7,369 nt of DNA from positions 1 through 7,369 of the forward strand of contig JASHYY010000019.1 in NCBI GenBank assembly GCA_030042815.1, in the 5' to 3' direction. Origin of the DNA: Thermoplasmata archaeon. GTDB taxonomy: Archaea > Thermoplasmatota > Thermoplasmata > Lutacidiplasmatales > UBA184. Made by a program: the position numbers and the translations under genes. Position 1 is the stretch's first letter; each line of letters begins with the position of its first letter. The notes beneath the pieces were generated by a model. That model saw only the letters and a program-made list of their open reading frames with translations, did no database searches and was not told the DNA's origin. Positions 1 to 5,155 of this stretch are shown here, in pieces.

Positions 1-656
1 ACCTCATCTACGCGCTGGTCGACCGAGAACCGACCGAACTCGAGGCCCGGGCGGTCGACGTCGCGCTCATCCTGCACGCCGACCACGAACTGAACGCCTC
101 GACGTTCGCGGCCCGCGTCACCGCCTCGACGCTGTCGGACCTCTACAGCGCTGTCACGAGCGCGGTCGGGACCCTGAAGGGTCCGCTCCACGGGGGCGCG
201 AACGAGCGGGTGATGGAGCTCCTCGAAGAGATCGGCACCGTCGGACGGACCGAGGCCGTCGTCAAGGACAAGCTCGTCCGCCACGAGCGGATCATGGGGT
301 TCGGCCACCGCGTCTACAAGGTCGAGGACCCCCGGGCGACGATCCTGCGGGAGTGGTCCCGCCAGCTCGGCGAGGCGAAGGGGAACCTTCACTACTACGA
401 GCTCCTGAGGGCGCTCGAGTCGGTCGTCCACCAGGAGAAGGGGCTCTACCCGAACGTCGACCTCTACTCCGGCTCGGTCTACTCGCTGCTCGGCATCCCC
501 CACGACCTGTTCACCCCGATCTTCGCCGCGAGCCGCGTCGCCGGTTGGACCGCGCACGTGCTCGAGGAGTACCAGGACCTGCGCCTGATCCGACCGATGG
601 CCAAGTACGTCGGGGCGGTCGACCTGCCCTACGTCCCGATCGGGCAGCGGGCCTAG
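1..656 (+). CDS. gltA: Citrate synthase, C-terminal part (5' end outside window)
   Basis: Condenses acetyl-CoA with oxaloacetate to citrate and CoA, the entry step of the TCA cycle, in the cytoplasm. The reading frame is open from position 3, so the gene begins upstream; about 217 residues are visible of a family length near 380. Family blocks appear in order: HADHELNAST, then GPLHGGAN with the substrate-binding/catalytic His, then MGFGHRVYK with the second active-site His, then NVDLYSG with the catalytic Asp. These match the His/His/Asp triad of citrate synthases, followed by a C-terminal SRVAGWTAHVLEEY block. An internal ATG at 210 is not the true start, because conserved sequence continues upstream of it. 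Methylcitrate synthases share these motifs, so 2-methylcitrate activity cannot be excluded from this fragment. Confidence 0.95.
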   Translation, partial: LIYALVDREPTELEARAVDVALILHADHELNASTFAARVTASTLSDLYSAVTSAVGTLKGPLHGGANERVMELLEEIGTVGRTEAVVKDKLVRHERIMGFGHRVYKVEDPRATILREWSRQLGEAKGNLHYYELLRALESVVHQEKGLYPNVDLYSGSVYSLLGIPHDLFTPIFAASRVAGWTAHVLEEYQDLRLIRPMAKYVGAVDLPYVPIGQRA

Positions 657-683
657 AGCGAACCGCGACCCCCCGCCCGAGGG

Positions 684-690
684 GATTAGA
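684..690 (+). promoter_or_regulatory. Possible weak box A (TATA element) for the 714 gene
   Basis: A short relatively AT-rich patch, GATTAGA, lies in an otherwise GC-rich 57-nt gap, centred about 27 nt before the ATG at 714. That is the distance expected for an archaeal box A driving a leaderless transcript, and no Shine-Dalgarno sequence is seen near the ATG. The match to a TATA consensus is poor, so this is tentative. Confidence 0.2.
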
Positions 691-713
691 GGGAGTTCGA
701 CCGTTACCGGGGC

Positions 714-1271
714 ATGCGCACCGCCTGGCTCGCGGTCGGCGCCGCCGCGGCCCTCGTCGGAGCCGTCCTGCTGTTCGTCCCCGTCGTTCCCCAGGCGGAC
801 CAGCAGGTCGCGACCGACTCCGCGACGCCGTTCTATGAGGCGAGCTACGCGGGGTTCTCGCTCACCGGGAGCATCGTCGTGTCGGTCTCCTGGACGGTAG
901 GGGTCGGAATCCCGGTGCAGGTCGCCGCCGCCGCGTGCCGCGGGACCTGCTCGAGCGTCCCCCACGCCGCGTCGGTCACGTACCAGGACGGAACGAGCGG
1001 CGCGTTCACGCTCGACCAGCCGAACGGCGGCTCGGTCATCATGGGAGTCCTCTCGAACGGGAGCCCGGCGGAGACGGTCACGTTCCGGATCACGACCGCG
1101 CTGAGCCCCGTCGCGTCGGTGGTCCTCCTCGCGGGCGCCGCCGTAGTGGCGCTCGGCCTCTACCTCGCGACCCCGCCGGAACCCCCCGACGACGAGGCCG
1201 GTCCCGAAGTGCCGTCCGAGAGCGAGCCCGCGCGGGACGGACCACCGCCTCCGGAGAATCGACCGGGGTAG
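714..1271 (+). CDS. Uncharacterised two-helix membrane-anchored protein with exterior domain
   Basis: I do not recognise a family. The 185-residue product has a hydrophobic N-terminal helix (about residues 4-25, a signal anchor or signal peptide) and a second hydrophobic helix at about 131-152. Between them is a roughly 105-residue Ser/Thr/Gly/Val-rich region with alternating polar and hydrophobic residues typical of a beta-rich extracytoplasmic domain. This domain contains a close cysteine pair, Cys75 and Cys79 (CRGTC), that could form a disulphide or bind metal. The C-terminal tail (152-185) is Pro/Glu/Asp-rich and probably disordered and cytoplasmic. The strong preference for G/C at third codon positions, interrupted by no stop, supports a real gene. 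It starts 57 nt after citrate synthase; no functional link is evident. An ORF antisense to it is a shadow. Confidence 0.75.
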   Translation: MRTAWLAVGAAAALVGAVLLFVPVVPQADQQVATDSATPFYEASYAGFSLTGSIVVSVSWTVGVGIPVQVAAAACRGTCSSVPHAASVTYQDGTSGAFTLDQPNGGSVIMGVLSNGSPAETVTFRITTALSPVASVVLLAGAAVVALGLYLATPPEPPDDEAGPEVPSESEPARDGPPPPENRPG

Positions 1272-1304
1272 CGGGCGAGCGACCGCCGTGGGCGTCGCCT
1301 CACT

Positions 1305-1325
1305 CCACCCCGCGACGGTGGGTGG
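1305..1325 (+). other. Potential RNA hairpin 1 in the 1272-1504 gap
   Basis: CCACCC at 1305-1310 is complementary to GGGTGG at 1320-1325, giving a 6-bp stem with a 9-nt loop. It is the first of three successive potential hairpins in the gap before the 1505 gene. In DNA this GC-rich, one such stem can arise by chance. Confidence 0.25.
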
Positions 1326-1338
1326 TACGGTCCGAGGA

Positions 1339-1379
1339 GGGCGCCGTCTCCCGAAGGCAGGAGGTGGAGTCGGGCGCCC
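1339..1379 (+). other. Potential RNA hairpin 2 in the 1272-1504 gap
   Basis: GGGCGCC at 1339-1345 pairs perfectly with GGCGCCC at 1373-1379. Inside the 27-nt loop, a CTCC/GGAG pairing can form a second inner stem, so the element could fold as a bulged two-storey hairpin. It may be part of a structured leader or small RNA, or chance pairing. Confidence 0.3.
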
Positions 1380-1393
1380 GATGTTGCGAAAAC

Positions 1394-1417
1394 CTCGGAC
1401 GGAGGATCCGGTCCGAG
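1394..1417 (+). other. Potential RNA hairpin 3 in the 1272-1504 gap
   Basis: CTCGGAC at 1394-1400 pairs perfectly with GTCCGAG at 1411-1417 across a 10-nt loop. No T-run follows, so it does not look like an intrinsic terminator. It lies directly before the C-rich tract at 1418-1444. Confidence 0.3.
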
Positions 1418-1444
1418 CCCTGGCGCCCCCTGCCCCCGTTCCCC
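1418..1444 (-). other. G-quadruplex-type motif (minus strand); i-motif-type C tract on plus strand
   Basis: The plus strand has four C-runs of 3, 5, 5 and 4 bases (1418-1420, 1426-1430, 1433-1437, 1441-1444) separated by 5, 2 and 3 nt. The minus strand therefore satisfies the usual four-run G3+ / loop 1-7 quadruplex pattern. It sits about 60 nt before the start of the 1505 gene. Whether it forms a structure or has any role is unknown. Confidence 0.4.
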
Positions 1445-1504
1445 GGCCGCGCTTTCTACGCGGCGGGTCTGGGTCGCGAGGGGAGGAACTCCCGGGCGAA
1501 CACC

Positions 1505-1909
1505 ATGTCCCAACCCCGCCCCGGGGCGCCGGGTTCGCTCGCGATGGTCGTCGTCTTCGCCTTCGGCGGAACGGTCGAGGTCCTCGGCGCGGTGACCGGC
1601 CTCCTCGTCTACGGGGTCTGCTTTGTGGCGACCTTGGCCGGTTGCGGCACGATCACCGCGCTCCTGGACCTGGCCTTCGCCGTAGGGGGAGTCACCCTCG
1701 CGATGGCGTTCTACGTTCTCGCCGACCCTCGGGCGCTCCGTCGCGCGGGCTCGGTCGTCCTGGCGGCCGCGCTCGCGGCGGTCATCGCGGATTCGTGGTT
1801 CCTCGCTTCGTTCGGACCGCTGTTCACCCGGTTCGCGCTGCTGGTCATCCTCCCGTTCTATCTGCCCTCGATGGTCGGGGGCGCGGTCGCCCTCCTCGCT
1901 CGGCCGTAG
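1505..1909 (+). CDS. Small four-helix integral membrane protein of unknown function
   Basis: I recognise no family. From the ATG at 1505 the product is 134 residues, almost entirely hydrophobic. Helices are at about 12-45 (a long segment that could be one or two spans), 49-72, 81-98 and 108-132. A short basic loop, DPRALRR, at 74-80 suggests that this connection faces the cytoplasm. Cys39 and Cys47 lie near the second span. Third codon positions are strongly G/C, as in neighbouring real genes. The frame remains open far upstream, but that part is Arg-rich and lacks membrane character, so ATG 1505 is preferred. A GC-poor patch at 1451-1460 (GCTTTCTACG) might serve as box A. A purine-rich GGAGG at 1482-1486 is too far (18 nt) to be a normal ribosome site. 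The gene precedes the ABC exporter by 85 nt and could be associated with it, but this is only position. Confidence 0.7.
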   Translation: MSQPRPGAPGSLAMVVVFAFGGTVEVLGAVTGLLVYGVCFVATLAGCGTITALLDLAFAVGGVTLAMAFYVLADPRALRRAGSVVLAAALAAVIADSWFLASFGPLFTRFALLVILPFYLPSMVGGAVALLARP

Positions 1910-1985
1910 CCGCGGCCACTCACCGGACGTGTGGCGTCCCGGTGCGTCCGGTCCTTGGACGAGAAACGCCCTCCGTTCCCTGACC

Positions 1986-1990
1986 GAGGA
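1986..1990 (+). promoter_or_regulatory. Ribosome-binding site supporting ATG 1995
   Basis: GAGGA lies 4 nt before the ATG at 1995. This supports that start over the in-frame GTG at 1929, whose extra 22 residues match nothing in ABC ATPases. Confidence 0.45.
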
Positions 1991-1994
1991 AACG

Positions 1995-3002
1995 ATGACC
2001 GAGGCGATCGCGGCCGAGCAGCTCGGCAAGGTCTACGCGAACGGGGTCGAGGCGGTGCGCGCGGTCGACCTCTCGGTGGCCCACGGCGAGATCTTCGGAT
2101 TCCTCGGTCCGAACGGGGCCGGGAAGACGACCCTGATCTCGATGTTGACGACCCTGCTCCGCCCCACCCATGGGTCCGCTAGGGTCGAGGGGGTGGACGT
2201 CGTCGAACGGCCCGAGCAGGTCCGGCGGCGGATCGGCCTAGTGTTCCAGCGGTCGACCGCGGACGAGGTCCTCACCGGCCGCGAGAACCTCGAGATCGCC
2301 GCCGGGTTGAACGGGCTCTCCCCGGCCGAGTCGCGCCCCCGGATCCGGGAGGTCCTCGAGCGCCTCGACCTCACCGAGGCGGCCGACCGGCGCGTGAGCA
2401 CGTACTCCGGCGGGATGCGCCGGCGGCTCGAGATCGGCGCGGGGATCGTCCACGACCCGGGCGTGCTGTTCCTGGACGAGCCGACGCTCGGCCTCGACCC
2501 CCAGGGGAGGGCCGGGTTCTGGGAGTACGTGCGCGAACTGCGCGCCCGGCACGGGATGACGATCTTCCTCACGACGCACTACCTCGACGAAGCGGACCAG
2601 CTCTCGGACCGGGTCGCGATCATCGACCATGGACTCGTGCTCAAGACCGGCGCTCCGGCGTCCCTGAAGGAGGCGCTCGGGAGCGACGTCGTTCAGGTGC
2701 GCCCGTCCGACCCGAACTCCGGACTGCGCTCCGTCCTCGAGCGGATCCCCGGGGTCCGGGCGGTCGAGCCGGCGCCCGTGGATGCGGCGATCCGGGTCCG
2801 TGTCGCCCGCGCCGAAGCGTTCGTTCCGGCTGTCGTCCGCGCGTGCGACGCGGCCGGCATCGAGCTCGCCGCCGTGGAGACCCGCAAGCCGAGCCTGGAC
2901 GAAGTGTTCCTCTCCGTCACCGGGCGAGAGTACCGCGAGGAGACGGAGGGCAACCCCACGAACGGTCCGGGGAGTCGCGCGCGGCGCGCGGGAGGGCGCT
3001 GA
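1995..3002 (+). CDS. ABC transporter ATP-binding protein, DrrA/NatA-like
   Basis: Cytoplasmic ATPase subunit of an ABC-2 exporter, 335 residues. All nucleotide-binding motifs are intact: Walker A GPNGAGKT at 38-45, Q-loop Gln85, signature YSGGM at 137-141, Walker B ending in LFLDEP with catalytic Glu162, D-loop GLDP at 166-169, and H-loop His195 in TTHYLDEA. After the ATPase core (to about residue 225) comes the C-terminal domain typical of the DrrA (daunorubicin resistance) subfamily, ending in KPSLDEVFLSVTGRE at 298-312. A basic, low-complexity tail follows. The stop TGA shares its A with the ATG of the permease (TGATG), indicating translational coupling and a two-subunit exporter. The substrate cannot be deduced: the family covers drugs, lipids, polysaccharides and Na+. 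Confidence 0.93.
   Translation: MTEAIAAEQLGKVYANGVEAVRAVDLSVAHGEIFGFLGPNGAGKTTLISMLTTLLRPTHGSARVEGVDVVERPEQVRRRIGLVFQRSTADEVLTGRENLEIAAGLNGLSPAESRPRIREVLERLDLTEAADRRVSTYSGGMRRRLEIGAGIVHDPGVLFLDEPTLGLDPQGRAGFWEYVRELRARHGMTIFLTTHYLDEADQLSDRVAIIDHGLVLKTGAPASLKEALGSDVVQVRPSDPNSGLRSVLERIPGVRAVEPAPVDAAIRVRVARAEAFVPAVVRACDAAGIELAAVETRKPSLDEVFLSVTGREYREETEGNPTNGPGSRARRAGGR
2991..2996 (+). promoter_or_regulatory. Shine-Dalgarno for the ABC permease
   Basis: GGAGGG within the last codons of the ATPase gene lies 5 nt before the permease ATG at 3002. It fits the archaeal 16S anti-SD and fixes the start within the overlapping ATGs. Confidence 0.6.
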
Positions 3003-3835
3003 TGTACCGAGAGTTCGTGACCGTGCTCCGCCGGGAGTACCTGAAGTGGGCCCGGGTGCCGATCTGGGTCGCCTCGTCCTTCGTGATCCCGGTCCTCTAC
3101 CTCGTCCTGTTCGGCCAGGCGTTCGACCTCGACCGGCTGTTCCCGGCGGGCGCGGACGGTTCGGACTACGTCCGCGCCGCACTGCTCGGCGCGCCGAACT
3201 ACTTCTCCTATTTCGCGGTCGGAATGGTCGCGTTCGTCACCCTCACGGCGTCCCTCTACTCCGGGACCGGGATCCTGTTCGACAAGCAGCTCGGGATCCA
3301 CCAGCGTACGGTAGCGACCCCGGCGCCCCGCAGCGCGTTGTTCGCGGGGACGCTCGCGTTCCGCGCCTGGTCGGCCTGCTGGCCGGCGTTCCTCGCCTTC
3401 GGGGTCGCGCTCGCGTTCGCGGACGTGCCGGGCCTCATCGGGCTGTCGGTCCGACCCTCGGTCTCGGCGCTGGGGATCGCCGAGGTCCTGGTCGCCGAGG
3501 GTCTGTTGGCCCTGATGTTCACGGCCCTGTTCCTCTCGTTTGGATACGTGCTCGACTCGAACGAGGCGTACTTCGGCATCACGTCCCTGCTCAATCTCCC
3601 GATCCTCTTCACGTCGAACGCGATGTTCCCCCAGGCGACGATGCCGCCGTGGCTCCAGACGGTGACCGCCTACAATCCGGCGTCACTCGCGGTGAACGTG
3701 ATGCGCCAGAATCTCTTCGCGACGGAGGGGTATCCGTATCCACCGACGCTCTACCTGCTCGGGCTCCTGGCCTGGGCCGTGGCCCTGATCGCCCTCGCGC
3801 TCTACCTCTCGGCGCGGTCGCTCCGGGTGCGCTGA
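3002..3835 (+). CDS. ABC-2 type transporter permease, DrrB-like
   Basis: Membrane subunit partnering the preceding ATPase, 277 residues. It has a short cytoplasmic N-terminal stretch with RREYLKWAR and six predicted membrane spans at about 21-39, 66-88, 112-140, 158-182, 190-205 and 248-270. The ABC-2 family signature region is present at 199-228: LPILFTSNAMFP followed by MPPWLQTVTAYNPAS, which is characteristic of DrrB/NodJ-type permeases. One permease plus one ATPase implies a transporter assembled as two of each, moving its substrate out of the cell. The start is chosen from the TGATG junction with the ATPase and the strong ribosome site; the frame is open further upstream but overlaps the ATPase gene. 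The gene ends 199 nt before the acetyltransferase. Confidence 0.92.
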   Translation: MYREFVTVLRREYLKWARVPIWVASSFVIPVLYLVLFGQAFDLDRLFPAGADGSDYVRAALLGAPNYFSYFAVGMVAFVTLTASLYSGTGILFDKQLGIHQRTVATPAPRSALFAGTLAFRAWSACWPAFLAFGVALAFADVPGLIGLSVRPSVSALGIAEVLVAEGLLALMFTALFLSFGYVLDSNEAYFGITSLLNLPILFTSNAMFPQATMPPWLQTVTAYNPASLAVNVMRQNLFATEGYPYPPTLYLLGLLAWAVALIALALYLSARSLRVR

Positions 3836-3901
3836 CGCGCCCGCGTTCCCCGTTCCGGGCAACGGACCGTCGATGGGCCCGGGACCCGGCTCGCGGCGTC
3901 G

Positions 3902-3923
3902 AATGGTTGTTTGACCGACCATT
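3902..3923. promoter_or_regulatory. Imperfect 22-bp palindrome, possible repressor operator
   Basis: AATGGT at 3902-3907 and ACCATT at 3918-3923 are perfect inverted arms. Across the whole 22 bp, 8 of 11 positions are symmetric. The element opens the AT-rich island before the acetyltransferase and has the size and symmetry of a site for a dimeric helix-turn-helix regulator. No regulator gene is present in the window, so assignment to a family is speculation. Confidence 0.3.
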
Positions 3924-3996
3924 AGCTAGTATTCTACACGTATGTATCACAAATGCAGAAAAATCAGAACGTGCGTCTGGTTCAGCGTCGATATGG

Positions 3997-4004
3997 CTTT
4001 TATT
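3997..4004 (+). promoter_or_regulatory. Archaeal box A promoter of the acetyltransferase
   Basis: CTTTTATT stands out in the GC-rich background. Its centre lies about 34 nt before the ATG at 4035. With the usual 25-27 nt spacing from box A to the transcription start, the transcript would begin near 4025-4028 with a leader of only about 7-10 nt. There is no clear Shine-Dalgarno, which fits near-leaderless expression. Confidence 0.55.
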
Positions 4005-4034
4005 CGGGCACGGACATCCCGGCCCGAGCGATCG

Positions 4035-4661
4035 ATGTCGGAGGTCCGCGTGCGGCCGGGGACCGTGGCGGACCTCGATACGGTCGTCGCGATCTACAAC
4101 CACTACGTCCGCCACTCGTCCGCGACGTTCGAGGTCGAGCCGGTACGGGTCGAGGACCGGGTCCCCTGGGCCCGCGAGCACCTCGCCGGGGGCCGGTACC
4201 GCTTGTTTGTCGCCGAGGAGCGGTCGGAGGTCATCGGATGGGCGACGACGAGCCCGTTCCGGCCGCGCGCCGCCTACGCGACCACGGTCGAGTCGTCGGT
4301 CTATCTCGCGCCCGGCCGCCTCGGGCGGGGAATCGGCTCGGCGCTCTACCGCGCGGTCCTGGAGGCCGTAGCGGGCGAGGACGTGGAGCGGGTCGTCGCA
4401 GGGGTCACGACCCCCAACCCGGCTTCGGTGCGGCTCCATCGTCGCTTCGGCTTCCGTCGCGTCGGCACCTTCCACCGGGTCGGGCGGAAGTTCGGTCGGT
4501 ACTGGGACGTCACGTGGTTCGAGCGGGCGATCCGGCTCCCTGCGGAGGACGGCGCGGTCGAGCCCGGCGCCCGCCCGTGGGCCCGGCCTCCTCGCTCCGG
4601 GTCGGAAGGGCCCAATTCCGTGAGCCGGCGGGCACTGCTGCCGGTCCCCCGAGGACGCTGA
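4035..4661 (+). CDS. GNAT N-acetyltransferase, phosphinothricin/methionine-sulfone type
   Basis: Acetyl-CoA-dependent N-acetyltransferase, 208 residues. It begins VRPGTVADLDTVVAIYNHYV (residues 6-25), the N-terminal block of the phosphinothricin acetyltransferase (PAT/Bar, YncA/MddA) group. Next come SATFEVEP at 29-36, the acetyl-CoA loop with GRGIG at 97-101, then NPASVRLHRRFGFRRVGTF at 128-146, and finally a block containing GRYWDVTWFERAI (154-166). ATG 4035 is chosen because homology begins right after it and box A lies 34 nt upstream; an earlier in-frame ATG at 3942 would precede that promoter and adds residues unlike the family. The last 42 residues (167-208) are Pro/Arg/Gly-rich and extend beyond the usual family end near 165-180. 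Likely substrates are toxic amino-acid analogues such as methionine sulfoximine or sulfone; the true substrate is unknown. Confidence 0.88.
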   Translation: MSEVRVRPGTVADLDTVVAIYNHYVRHSSATFEVEPVRVEDRVPWAREHLAGGRYRLFVAEERSEVIGWATTSPFRPRAAYATTVESSVYLAPGRLGRGIGSALYRAVLEAVAGEDVERVVAGVTTPNPASVRLHRRFGFRRVGTFHRVGRKFGRYWDVTWFERAIRLPAEDGAVEPGARPWARPPRSGSEGPNSVSRRALLPVPRGR

Positions 4662-4710
4662 GGCCGTCCCGAACGCAGCACTCCCCGGGCGCGATCCGCG
4701 ATACCGGAAC

Positions 4711-4731
4711 TCCCCGACCGGCGCGCGGGGA
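4711..4731. terminator. Hairpin between convergent genes, possible terminator
   Basis: TCCCCG at 4711-4716 pairs perfectly with CGGGGA at 4726-4731 around a 9-nt loop. It starts 4 nt beyond the mptD stop on the minus strand and lies 49 nt beyond the acetyltransferase stop on the plus strand, so it could act at the end of either transcript. There is no T-run on either side, so classical archaeal T-tract termination is not shown. Confidence 0.3.
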
Positions 4732-4735
4732 CGCA

Positions 4736-5155
4736 TCAGGTCGACGCACGTCCGCGTCGCCGTCGCGGCGCCCGTTCCGCCGTGCCGACCCGGACCACGC
4801 TCATCAACGGGTAGCGAAGGTCCGGTCGATGGCGGAGCCGCGCGACGACCGCGACCGCTCCGTCCGCGAGCTCGACCGTGACGTCGAGCATCTCGGGCGT
4901 AAGGTACCGGTAGGCGAACCGCCCCGTTCCGAGCGGTCCTCCGCGCGACGGGTCGACGCGCACCCGGACCGATCGCACGTACGGCTGGAGCCCGACCGCC
5001 GACTCGATCGCGCGGGCGAGCGACGGCGCGGTCCTCGGCGAGACCGGCATGCCGAGGTACTGGTGGAAGACCCCGCCGAGCTTCACGCCGGCCTCGAAGA
5101 GGAGCGCCTCCCGTCGGGAGATCGAGGCCGCGTGGATCCGGGGAGCGGTCGTCAT
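4736..5155 (-). CDS. mptD: Archaeal-type 7,8-dihydroneopterin aldolase (MptD)
   Basis: Predicted to split 7,8-dihydroneopterin into 6-hydroxymethyl-7,8-dihydropterin and glycolaldehyde, a step in archaeal tetrahydromethanopterin or folate synthesis. The 139-residue product carries the archaeal family block FEAGVKLGGVFHQYLGMPVS (20-39) followed by LQPYV (56-60). The known Methanocaldococcus jannaschii enzyme uses His35 and Gln61 to position a catalytic water; here His31 and Gln57 have the identical 26-residue spacing. Tyr82 or Tyr84 could be the counterpart of its general-acid Tyr78, allowing for a small Gly-rich insertion at 70-79. A basic tail (128-139, RRRRGR) extends the C-terminus. Its ATG overlaps the pssA stop by 4 nt (ATGA) and no separate ribosome site is seen, so it is probably translated by coupling. 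It is unrelated in sequence to bacterial FolB. Confidence 0.82.
   Translation of the reverse strand: MTTAPRIHAASISRREALLFEAGVKLGGVFHQYLGMPVSPRTAPSLARAIESAVGLQPYVRSVRVRVDPSRGGPLGTGRFAYRYLTPEMLDVTVELADGAVAVVARLRHRPDLRYPLMSVVRVGTAERAPRRRRGRAST

Noticed and set aside
1272..1504. Possible tRNA or known structured RNA gene in the gap
   Set aside because: No T-loop (GGTTCGAATCC-like) or other tRNA signature and no recognisable SRP, RNase P or C/D-box motifs; only unnamed hairpins remain.
1929..1994. Earlier GTG start for the ABC ATPase
   Set aside because: The 22 extra residues have no ABC similarity, and a GAGGA site sits properly before ATG 1995.
1160..2029. Long minus-strand open frame (289 codons) across the 714 gene, the gap and the 1505 gene
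   Set aside because: The product is dominated by Arg, Gly, Pro and Asp with no domain or membrane pattern. It is antisense to two better-supported genes, as expected for stop-poor GC-rich DNA.
3935..3946. Short symmetric sequence TACACGTATGTA in the AT-rich island
   Set aside because: Only the outer four base pairs are symmetric and the centre is not; too weak to call an operator.
3942..4034. Earlier ATG start for the acetyltransferase
   Set aside because: It would begin upstream of the box A at 3997-4004 and adds 31 residues rich in Cys/Arg/Lys that do not resemble the family. ATG 4035 fits both promoter and homology.
2782..4371. Plus-strand open frame (529 codons) overlapping the ABC genes and the acetyltransferase
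   Set aside because: It is out of frame with the recognised ABC and GNAT proteins and has composition typical of shadows; only its length is notable.
3609..4736. Minus-strand open frame (375 codons) opposite the permease end and the acetyltransferase
   Set aside because: Arg/Pro/Gly-rich shadow frame; it runs through the AT-rich promoter island and opposes a clear GNAT protein.
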